From CAIWHR01 sp963734055 (lineage in GTDB: Bacteria > Pseudomonadota > Gammaproteobacteria > Burkholderiales > Casimicrobiaceae), in NCBI GenBank assembly GCA_963734055.1, contig CAVTFQ010000002.1, forward strand, positions 124,001 through 188,000: DNA of 64,000 nt, given 5' to 3'. Shown here in pieces: positions 51,783 to 59,141 of this stretch. The number at the start of each line of letters is the position of its first letter. Positions within the stretch are counted from its first letter, which is position 1. Under the pieces are notes generated by a model. It worked only from the letters and a program-made list of their open reading frames with translations. It made no database searches and had not been told where the DNA came from. The translations under genes and the position numbers were made by a program.

Positions 51783-52267
51783 TGCACGCCGAGGTCGCGC
51801 GGCTCACGCGGCGCCTCGCGTCGCGATGGGAGCCGGCGTGCTGGACGGCGGTCGTCGTCCGCGTGATCCCGGCGCGGGAGAGCGACGAGGACGGCGTCCG
51901 GGTGCGCACGCCGGACCACTACCTGGGCGCCGCGTGGCCGCCCGCAGCGCAGGGGCCGTCGCGCTGGCCCGAGGTCGTGGTGATCGGCTCGCCGTCCGCC
52001 GACAACGCGCTCGCCGAACTCTTCGCGCACCTGCCCGACGATGCGCGCGTCTTCCTGGCCGGCGTAGACGACGTCGATGCGGCGCTGGCTGCCGAGATCC
52101 TGCTCGCCGCCGACCGCAACCTCGAGCCGTATCAGCGCGGCGCGCTCGCACATTTCATCGCCGCCGAGCGCGAGCGCGTCGGTGCCGCGATCGCCGCGCA
52201 CTACACCGACCGCGACGCCGGATTCGAGCGCTTTCGCGCGAGGCTCCTCGACCGCGGCGAGACGTGA
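51782..52267 (+). CDS. Hypothetical protein between metK and an OYE-type reductase
   Basis: A 161-residue soluble protein that I do not recognise. It has an Ala/Asp-rich composition, no signal peptide or membrane helix, and a tail rich in Arg and Ala (AHYTDRDAGFERFRARLL). Its start overlaps the metK stop by one base, and its stop overlaps the next gene's GTG by 4 bases, so the three genes are translationally coupled. Middle segments such as VVIGSPSADNALAELFAHLP look like alternating strand-helix structure. Confidence 0.7.
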   Translation: MHAEVARLTRRLASRWEPACWTAVVVRVIPARESDEDGVRVRTPDHYLGAAWPPAAQGPSRWPEVVVIGSPSADNALAELFAHLPDDARVFLAGVDDVDAALAAEILLAADRNLEPYQRGALAHFIAAERERVGAAIAAHYTDRDAGFERFRARLLDRGET

Positions 52268-53382
52268 CGCGGCTGTTCGACCCGATCGCGCTGCGCGGCC
52301 TCGCGTTGCCGAACCGCATCGTTGTCTCGCCGATGTGCCAGTACTCGGCGGTCGACGGCTGCGCAACCGACTGGCACCTGATCCACTGGGGTCAGCTCTT
52401 GCTGTCCGGGGCCGCGATGCTGACGGTCGAGGCGACCGCCGTGTCGCCGGAGGGGCGCATCACGCCGGGTTGCCTCGGCCTCTACGACGATGCGACGGAG
52501 GCGGCGCTCGCCGATCGCCTGGCCCGAGCGCGGCGGCAGGCGCCCCCGATGGCCGTGTCGCTGCAGCTTGCGCATGCGGGTCGCAAGGGGTCGTCGGCGC
52601 GGCCGTGGGAGGGCGGCGCACTCTTGTCGCTGGCCGAGGGCGGCTGGACGCCCGTCGCGCCCTCGGCGGTGCCGCACGGCGAGGGCGAAGCGCCGCCCGC
52701 GGCGCTCGACGCGGCAGGACTGGCCCGAATCCGCACCGCTTTCGCGGCGTCGGCCGGGCGTGCGGCGCGGGTCGGCATCGACGCGATCGAGCTCCACCTC
52801 GCCCACGGCTACCTCCTGCACGAGTTCCTTTCGCCGATCGCGAACCGCCGCGACGATGCCTACGGCGGGAGCTTCGCCAACCGCATCCGCTACCCGCTCG
52901 AAGTCTTCGAGGACGTGCGCGCGGCATGGCCCGCCGAGCGTCCGCTGGGCGTGCGCATCTCCGCAGTCGACTGGGTCGAGGGCGGCTCTACGCTCGACGA
53001 ATCGATCGCGTTCGCGCGCGAGCTCGGGGCCCGTGGATGCGACTGGGTCGACGTGTCGAGCGCCGGCATCTCGCCCCGGCAGAAGATCACGCACACGGGT
53101 CCCGGCATTCACGTGCCGTTCGCGCGCGCGATCCGCCGGGCGACCGGCGTCACGACGGTAGCCGTGGGACTCATCAGCGACCCCGCGTACGCCGAGCGGA
53201 TCGTCGCCGACGGCGACGCCGACATGGTCGCGATGGCGCGCGCCTTCCTGCGCGACCCGCGCTGGCCGTGGCGGGCGGCGGCCGAACTCGGCGCCACGGT
53301 TCGCGGCGTTCCCCAATACTGGCGTGCGCTCACAAAGGAGAACGCCGGTATCTTCGGCGAGCTGCGCGCGGGCCAGCGCTGA
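52264..53382 (+). CDS. NADH:flavin oxidoreductase, YqjM-like old yellow enzyme
   Basis: A 372-residue FMN-dependent ene-reductase. The start LFDPIALRGLALPNRIVVSP is followed by MCQYS (Cys25), the active-site cysteine position of YqjM-type enzymes. The catalytic pair appears in AIELHLAHGYLLHEFLSPIA, and the FMN-phosphate segment is near VTTVAVGLISDPAYAERIVA. Translation begins at GTG 52264, overlapping the previous stop. These enzymes reduce activated alkenes with NAD(P)H; the natural substrate is not known. Confidence 0.92.
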   Translation: MTRLFDPIALRGLALPNRIVVSPMCQYSAVDGCATDWHLIHWGQLLLSGAAMLTVEATAVSPEGRITPGCLGLYDDATEAALADRLARARRQAPPMAVSLQLAHAGRKGSSARPWEGGALLSLAEGGWTPVAPSAVPHGEGEAPPAALDAAGLARIRTAFAASAGRAARVGIDAIELHLAHGYLLHEFLSPIANRRDDAYGGSFANRIRYPLEVFEDVRAAWPAERPLGVRISAVDWVEGGSTLDESIAFARELGARGCDWVDVSSAGISPRQKITHTGPGIHVPFARAIRRATGVTTVAVGLISDPAYAERIVADGDADMVAMARAFLRDPRWPWRAAAELGATVRGVPQYWRALTKENAGIFGELRAGQR

Positions 53383-53418
53383 GCGCCGCCGCGGCTGGCG
53401 CCCCCGGCCGCTTCGGGC

Positions 53419-53457
53419 TACAATAAACGTTTTTCCGCGCCGTCCGGCGGCGCGGGT
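53419..53457 (+). promoter_or_regulatory. -10 element and leader hairpin of the 42-aa gene
   Basis: TACAAT at 53419-53424 is a near-consensus -10; no good -35 is seen 16-18 bases upstream. The following leader has a run of T and then a GC hairpin formed by CGCGCC and GGCGCG near 53437-53455. Confidence 0.55.
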
Positions 53458-53490
53458 CACGAATCAGGAATTCGAAAGGAGGTGATGCCC

Positions 53491-53619
53491 ATGGCCGAAC
53501 GATCCCGCACCCGTCGCAACACGCTCGAGCGTCGCTGCCTCGGCAAGGCCTACAAGCGGCTGTTCGTGGGCTCGCCGAAGGGCATCTTCAAGATGCTCGA
53601 GAAGATCAAGAAGGCGTAA
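53491..53619 (+). CDS. Small basic 42-residue protein
   Basis: This 42-codon frame begins MAERSRTRRNTLERRCLGKA and ends GIFKMLEKIKKA; I do not know the family. About a third of its residues are Arg or Lys, with a single Cys, so nucleic-acid or membrane-surface binding is possible. The upstream AAAGGAGGTGAT (53475-53486) matches the full anti-Shine-Dalgarno sequence, with GGAGG eight bases before ATG 53491. An ATG at 53485 would add two residues. It has its own -10 candidate upstream and a strong terminator downstream, so it is probably a highly translated single-gene unit. Confidence 0.8.
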   Translation: MAERSRTRRNTLERRCLGKAYKRLFVGSPKGIFKMLEKIKKA

Positions 53620-53631
53620 CGTCCTTCTCTT

Positions 53632-53648
53632 GCGGCGCCAGGCGCCGC
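53632..53648. repeat. GC-rich hairpin after the 42-aa gene
   Basis: GCGGCGCC (53632-53639) and GGCGCCGC (53641-53648) are perfectly complementary with a single base between them. It lies just upstream of the terminator. Confidence 0.45.
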
Positions 53649-53659
53649 TCCGCAATTCC

Positions 53660-53692
53660 GAGGGCCGCGATCTGCGGCCCTCGTGCTTTCTT
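53660..53692 (+). terminator. Intrinsic terminator of the 42-aa gene
   Basis: GAGGGCCGC (53660-53668) and GCGGCCCTC (53674-53682) form a perfect 9-bp stem with loop GATCT, followed by GTGCTTTCTT. This is the clearest factor-independent terminator in the window. Confidence 0.8.
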
Positions 53693-53854
53693 GCGCACGA
53701 TAGATCTCCGAGGCTGGCCGCGCGTGGCCGCGAGCAGGAAGTCGCTCCTCGAGACCGGCCGACCGCTGCCGAGTTGGGCAAGGCGAACGCGCAGGAGGAT
53801 CATCGCGCGGGGATCGTGCGGCGTTGTGTAGACTTTCGGCAGGGACTCCGCGCC

Positions 53855-54388
53855 ATGCCGTTCGCCTACTACGCCAAGCTGTCGCCCGCGCGCCAGCGGA
53901 TCTATCGCCGCAGCGACGCGATCGCGACGCTGCCGCTGCCACCCGGCGTCGAGGTAGGCGCGATCGTCGCACGGATCCGCGCGGGCCTCGCCGCCGACGA
54001 AGTCGCGCCGGTGCAGCGCGCGTGCCAGGCGCTGATCGATGCGCTGTGCGCCGGCTATCGCGTGCCGCCGATCCGGCTCCGCGTGCTCGCGCAGCGGCCC
54101 TCGGACGATTACGGCGAGCTGCACGGCCTCTACGAGCCCGAGGAAGGGCGGACTCCCGCGCGGATCACCGTGTGGATGCGCACGGCGGCGAAGCGGCAGG
54201 TCGTCGCGTTCAAGACGTTCCTCCGTACCGTCGTGCACGAGGTCGGCCACCACCTCGATTACGAGCTTCTGAAGCTCGAGGAGACGTTCCACACCGACGG
54301 GTTCTACAAGCGGGAATCCTCGCTCGCGAACGCGCTGCTCGCGCAGGAGGCGACGCTGGCAGAGAGGGGGTCGCCTCCGCCGGACTGA
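53855..54388 (+). CDS. HExxH-type zinc-protease-like protein
   Basis: A 177-residue protein with the zinc-binding motif TVVHEVGHHLDYEL (His-Glu-x-x-His) at about residues 127-140, preceded by a strand-rich region (ITVWMRTAAKRQVVAFKTFL). I do not see the third zinc ligand, though a Glu 10 residues downstream could serve. There is no signal peptide or membrane helix. ATG 53855 is chosen because longer frames have no family-like start. Its neighbours do not suggest a function. Confidence 0.7.
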   Translation: MPFAYYAKLSPARQRIYRRSDAIATLPLPPGVEVGAIVARIRAGLAADEVAPVQRACQALIDALCAGYRVPPIRLRVLAQRPSDDYGELHGLYEPEEGRTPARITVWMRTAAKRQVVAFKTFLRTVVHEVGHHLDYELLKLEETFHTDGFYKRESSLANALLAQEATLAERGSPPPD

Positions 54389-54392
54389 CGGC

Positions 54393-55814
54393 TCAGCGCG
54401 CCGCCTGCGCGAGCGCCGTCGCGCTCCAGCCGCCGCCCAGCGCCTTGATCAGCGCGACGCTCGACGCGAGGCGCCGGCCGAGGATGCCGAGCGCCGTACG
54501 TTCGATGTTGAGCGCCGCGGTCTGCAGCACGACGACCGCGAGGTAGTTCGCAGTGCCCGCCTTGTACTGATTGGTCGCGATCGTGACCGACTCGCGCGCG
54601 GCCTTGACCGCCTCGTCCTGCACCGCGGCCTCGCGCTCGAGGATCGAGAGGGCCGCGAGGTTGTCCTCGACTTCCTGGAAGCCCCCGAGCACCGTCGAGC
54701 GATAGCTGGCGACGGTCTCGTCCCATACGGCGATCGCCTGCTCCTTCTGCGCCTGCCGCAGGCCGGCGTCGAAGATCACCTGCGAGACCAGTGCGGGGCC
54801 GAGCGCCCAGTAGCGCGCCGGCAGCGTCAGCAGGTCGCCGAGCGCGGAGCTCTGCACGCCGCCCACCGCGGAGAGCGACAGCGAGGGGAAGAACGCGGCC
54901 TGCGCGACGCCGATCTCGGCGTTGGCGGCGGCCGTGCGGCGCTCCGCCGCGGCGATGTCCGGACGGCGCTCGAGCAGCTCGGAGGGGAGCGCGACGGGGA
55001 TCTGCGGGAACACCGGGGCGAATTGCCGCGGCGCGATCGAGACTTGTGCGGGGGGCTTGCCGACGAGCACGGCGATCGCGTGCTCGAGCTGGGCGCGGGC
55101 GACGCCGGCGTCGAGCAGCTGCGCCTTCGTCGCGGCGAGCTGGGCCTCGGCCTGCGCCACGTCGCCGCGCGCGACGACCCCCGCCGCGTACTGGTTCTTC
55201 GTCAGCGTGAGCGAGGTCTCGTAGGCGGCCACGGTGCTCTTGAGGAGCGCGATCTCCGCGTCCTGCACGCGCAGGAGCAGGTAGTCCTGCGCGAGGAGCG
55301 CCTGCGCGGCGAGCGTCGCGCCGGCGAGGTCGGCTGCGCTCGCCTGCGCGGTGGCGGTGCTCGCCTCGACGCCGCGGCGGATCCGGCCCCACAGATCGAG
55401 CTCCCAGCCGGCTTCGAGCGCGGCGTTGTAGTTGTTGGAGACGCTTGCCCCGCCGGCGGTCCCGCTCTGCGACCGTCGCACCGCGGACGCGTTGGCGTCG
55501 AGCGTGGGGAAGAGCGGCGCGCGCGCGACGCTGACGGCGGCTTGCGCTTCGCGCACGCGGGCGGCGACGACCTGCACCGACTGGTTGTTGACCTCGACCT
55601 CGCGCGCGAGCGCGTCGAGCTCGGGATCGCCGAACGCGTCCCACCACGCGCCCTTCGGCGCGAGGTCGCGCGGCTCGCCGACCTTCCACCCGGCGGCCTC
55701 CTTGAACGCCGGCGCTTCGGGCGCCGTCGGCCGCACGTAGTCGGGACCGACCATGCACCCGGCGAGCATGGTGGCGGCCGCGACCGCGAAGAGCGAGTGC
55801 AGGTGCCGTGCCAT
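54393..55814 (-). CDS. RND efflux outer-membrane lipoprotein, NodT family
   Basis: A 473-residue TolC-like outer-membrane factor. A lipoprotein signal peptide ends at the lipobox LAGC, with Cys20 as the lipid-modified residue (MLAGCMVGPDYVRPTAP). The rest shows the two repeated OEP domains, with FGDPELDALAREVEVNNQSV at the start and ERRPDIAAAERRTAAANAEI at the second domain. ATG 55814 is given; GTG 55823, overlapping the upstream stop, is an alternative. It forms the exit duct for the MdtB/MdtC-like pumps upstream. Confidence 0.93.
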   Translation of the reverse strand: MARHLHSLFAVAAATMLAGCMVGPDYVRPTAPEAPAFKEAAGWKVGEPRDLAPKGAWWDAFGDPELDALAREVEVNNQSVQVVAARVREAQAAVSVARAPLFPTLDANASAVRRSQSGTAGGASVSNNYNAALEAGWELDLWGRIRRGVEASTATAQASAADLAGATLAAQALLAQDYLLLRVQDAEIALLKSTVAAYETSLTLTKNQYAAGVVARGDVAQAEAQLAATKAQLLDAGVARAQLEHAIAVLVGKPPAQVSIAPRQFAPVFPQIPVALPSELLERRPDIAAAERRTAAANAEIGVAQAAFFPSLSLSAVGGVQSSALGDLLTLPARYWALGPALVSQVIFDAGLRQAQKEQAIAVWDETVASYRSTVLGGFQEVEDNLAALSILEREAAVQDEAVKAARESVTIATNQYKAGTANYLAVVVLQTAALNIERTALGILGRRLASSVALIKALGGGWSATALAQAAR

Positions 55815-55819
55815 GATGT

Positions 55820-58800
55820 TCACTCGGCGGCCGCCGGCGTGCCGCCCGTGCCACGCTGCCGACGCGCGCGGGCGCGCAACGCCCACAGCCGGAAGCGGTC
55901 GAGGTAGAGATAGACGACGGGTGTCGTGTAGAGCGTCAGTGCCTGGCTCACGATCAGCCCGCCGACGATCGCGATGCCGAGCGGGCGCCGCATCTCGGCG
56001 CCGTCACCCGCGCCGAGCGCGAGCGGGATCGCGCCGAGCAGCGCCGCCATCGTCGTCATCATGATCGGCCGTAAGCGCAGCAGGCACGCCTCGAAGATCG
56101 CGTCGCGCGTCGAGAGCGCGCGCGTGCGCTCGGTGTCGAGCGCCACGTCGATCATCATGATCGCGTTCTTCTTGACGATGCCGATCAGGAGGATCACCGC
56201 GATGAACGCGATGATCGTGAAGTCGGTCTTGAAGAGGCTCAGCGCGAGCAGCGCGCCGACGCCGGCCGAGGGCAGCGTCGACAGGATCGTGATCGGGTGC
56301 ACGTAGCTCTCGTAGAGGACGCCCAGCACGATGTAGACGGCGACGATGGCCGCGAGGATCAGCCACGGCTGGCTCGCGAGCGACTGCTGGAACGCCCGGG
56401 CGCTGCCCTGGAACGTGCCGCGGACCGTGTCCGGCACGCCGAGCCGGAGCATCGCGTCCTCGATCGCGCGCGTCGCCTGCGACAGCGAGACGCCCGGGAC
56501 CAGGTTGAACGACGTCGTCGAGGCGACAAACTGTCCCTGGTGATTCACGCTGAGCGGCGTGTTGGTCGGGCCGTAGGTCGCGAACGCGGCGAGCGGCACC
56601 TGCGCGCCGCCGGGCGCATTCACGTAGATCGTCTTGAGCGCGTCGGGCGACTGCCAGTATTTCGGAGCGGCTTCCATCACGACGTGGTACTGGTTCAGCT
56701 GCGCGTAGATCGTCGACACCTGCCGCTGCCCGAAGGCGTCGTAGAGCGTCGCGTCGATGAGGCGCGGCGTCACGCCAAGTCGCGACGCCGCGTCGCGGTC
56801 GATGACGAGCGAGGTCTGCAGACCCTTGTCCTGCGTATCGGTATTGACGTCGGCGAGTTCGGGAAGTTGCGACAGCGCGAGGCGGATCCGGGGCTCCCAC
56901 GCGCGGAGCTCGGAGAGGTCGTCGGCCTGGAGCGTGAATTGGTATTGCGCGTCCGCCTGCCGGCCGCCGATGCGGATGTCCTGGACGGGCTGCAGGAAGA
57001 GGCTCGCGCCGGGCACCTTCGAGAGCTTCGCGCGGAGCCGCGCAATCACCTGGTCGGCCGTCTCGCGCCGCTCGGACAGGGGTTTCAGCGCCACGAACAT
57101 GAAGCCGCCATTGCGTCGCCCGCCGCCCGTGAAGCCGACGACGCTCGCGACCGCCGGATCGTCGCGGACGATGGTCATGAAGGTGGTCAGCTTCCCGCGC
57201 ATCGCCTGGAACGAGATGCTCTGGTCACCCTGGATCCCGCCCACGAGCCGGCCCGTGTCCTGCTGCGGGAAGAAGCCTTTGGGGATCGTCACGTACAGGT
57301 AGACGTTGAGCGCGACGGTCGCGGCCAGGACCAGCATGACGGCGGCTCCGTGCGCCAGTGCAAAGGCGAGGCTCTTCCGGTAGCCGGCGGCCAGCGCGGC
57401 CCAGGCCCGCGCGCTCGCGACGGCGAGGCGGCCCGGGGTTCGCCCGGCCCCCGCGCGGAGAAGGTACGCGCACATCATCGGCGTCGTCGTGAGCGAGATG
57501 ACGAGCGAGATCAGGATCGCGACCGAGAGCGTCACCGCGAACTCGCGAAACAGGCGACCGATGATGCCGCCCATGAGCAGGATCGGGATGAACACGGCGA
57601 TGAGCGACAGGCTCATCGAGAGGACCGTGAAGCCGACCTCGCGCGCCCCGCGAACGGCGGCGGCGAACGGCGTCATCCCCTCCTCGATGTGGCGCGTGGT
57701 GTTCTCGAGCACGACGACGGCGTCGTCGACGACGAAGCCGGTGGCGATCGTGAGCGCCATCAGCGTGAAGTTGTTGACCGAGAAGCCGGCGAGAAACATG
57801 ACGCCGAACGTGCCGACGAGCGACACCGGGACGGCGACCATCGGGATCAGCGTCGCGCGGCCGCTCCGCAGGAACACGAACACCACGAGGATCACGAGCA
57901 CGACGGCGATCGCGAGCGCGCGGCCGGTGTCGCGGAGCGACGCGCGGATCGTGACCGTCCGTTCCATCGCGACATTGACGTCGATCGCGCTCGGGATCGA
58001 TGCGCGGAGCGCCGGCAGGAGCTGGTACACACGATCGACGGTGTCGATGATGTTCGCATTGGGCTGCCGGAAGATGATCACCGCGACCGACGGCTGGCCG
58101 TTCGCCATCCCGGCGTTGCGGAGGTCCTGCACCGAATCGACGACATCGGCGACGGCGGACAGCGCGACCGGCGCGCCGCTGCGCCAGGCGACGATCAGCG
58201 GCAGGTACTCGGCCGCGGTCTTCGCCTGGTCGTTGGCGAGGATCTGCCAGTGGCGGTCGCCGTCCTCGACCGCGCCCTTCGGCCGGTTCGCGTTGGCCGT
58301 GGCGAGCGCGGCGCGCACGTCCTCGAGGCCGACGCCGTACTTGAAGAGCGCGTCCGGATTGAGCTCGACGCGCACGGCCGGGAGCGAGCTGCCCCCCACC
58401 GTCACCTGCCCGACACCCTGAATCTGCGAGAGCTTCTGCGCCATGATCGTCGAAGCGGCGTCGTACATCTGCCCCTGCGTTAGCGTGTCCGACGTGAGGG
58501 CCAGGATCATGATCGGCGCGTCGGCGGGGTTCACCTTGCGATAGGTCGGATTGCTCGGAAGCCCGCTCGGCAGGAGCGCGCGCGCCGCGTTGATCGCCGC
58601 CTGCACGTCGCGTGCGGCGCCGTCGATGCTGCGCGAGAGGTCGAACTGGAGCACGACGCGCGACGACCCCAGCGACGAGGACGACGTCATCTCGGTCACG
58701 CCGGCGATGCGGCCGAGCGAGCGCTCGAGGGGCGTGGCCACCGTCGCCGCCATCGTCTCCGGGCTCGCGCCCGGCAGTGACGCCTGCACCACGATCGTCG

Positions 58801-58927
58801 GATAGTCGACCTGCGGCAGCGGCGACACCGGGAGCAGCCGGAACGCGATCGCGCCGGCGAGCGCGACGCCGACCGTGAGCAGCGTCGTCGCGACCGGTCG
58901 GTCGATGAAGGGTTGCGACAGGTTCAA
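55820..58927 (-). CDS. RND multidrug efflux permease, MdtC-like
   Basis: A 1035-residue RND inner-membrane pump with 12 helices and two large periplasmic loops. The start MNLSQPFIDRPVATTLLTVG, the helix-4 charged residues (TGFVVDDAVVVLEN) and the C-terminal half mirror this arrangement (GIVKKNAIMMIDVALDTERT). It fits the second pump of the MdtABC (MuxABC) system, where two different pumps form one heterotrimer. A 214-base gap separates it from the MdtB-like gene, longer than in typical mdtBC operons. Confidence 0.94.
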   Translation of the reverse strand: MNLSQPFIDRPVATTLLTVGVALAGAIAFRLLPVSPLPQVDYPTIVVQASLPGASPETMAATVATPLERSLGRIAGVTEMTSSSSLGSSRVVLQFDLSRSIDGAARDVQAAINAARALLPSGLPSNPTYRKVNPADAPIMILALTSDTLTQGQMYDAASTIMAQKLSQIQGVGQVTVGGSSLPAVRVELNPDALFKYGVGLEDVRAALATANANRPKGAVEDGDRHWQILANDQAKTAAEYLPLIVAWRSGAPVALSAVADVVDSVQDLRNAGMANGQPSVAVIIFRQPNANIIDTVDRVYQLLPALRASIPSAIDVNVAMERTVTIRASLRDTGRALAIAVVLVILVVFVFLRSGRATLIPMVAVPVSLVGTFGVMFLAGFSVNNFTLMALTIATGFVVDDAVVVLENTTRHIEEGMTPFAAAVRGAREVGFTVLSMSLSLIAVFIPILLMGGIIGRLFREFAVTLSVAILISLVISLTTTPMMCAYLLRAGAGRTPGRLAVASARAWAALAAGYRKSLAFALAHGAAVMLVLAATVALNVYLYVTIPKGFFPQQDTGRLVGGIQGDQSISFQAMRGKLTTFMTIVRDDPAVASVVGFTGGGRRNGGFMFVALKPLSERRETADQVIARLRAKLSKVPGASLFLQPVQDIRIGGRQADAQYQFTLQADDLSELRAWEPRIRLALSQLPELADVNTDTQDKGLQTSLVIDRDAASRLGVTPRLIDATLYDAFGQRQVSTIYAQLNQYHVVMEAAPKYWQSPDALKTIYVNAPGGAQVPLAAFATYGPTNTPLSVNHQGQFVASTTSFNLVPGVSLSQATRAIEDAMLRLGVPDTVRGTFQGSARAFQQSLASQPWLILAAIVAVYIVLGVLYESYVHPITILSTLPSAGVGALLALSLFKTDFTIIAFIAVILLIGIVKKNAIMMIDVALDTERTRALSTRDAIFEACLLRLRPIMMTTMAALLGAIPLALGAGDGAEMRRPLGIAIVGGLIVSQALTLYTTPVVYLYLDRFRLWALRARARRQRGTGGTPAAAE

Positions 58928-59141
58928 GCGGCCTCCGCACCTTCCGCGTCGTGCGCTGCGCCGCTGCGTCGGCCGCGCTCAATCGCTCGGCGACGGGCGG
59001 CCTCCGCGATGTTCCCGAAATTCGTTGCGCCTTGGGGGTCAGCCGCCGCCCGCGCTCGCGGACGCGAGCTTCGCTCCTTGGCTTCGCCCCGCTCGCGCAG
59101 GCGTCCTCTTGCCTTGGCTCGCTTCGCTCGCCCGCCGTCGC
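58928..59141. other. 214-bp spacer between the two RND pump genes
   Basis: GC-rich, with repeated GCTTCGCTC-like strings and short imperfect inverted repeats. I see no gene. In the MdtABC systems I know, these genes are adjacent or overlapping, so this stretch is unusual. Confidence 0.5.
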
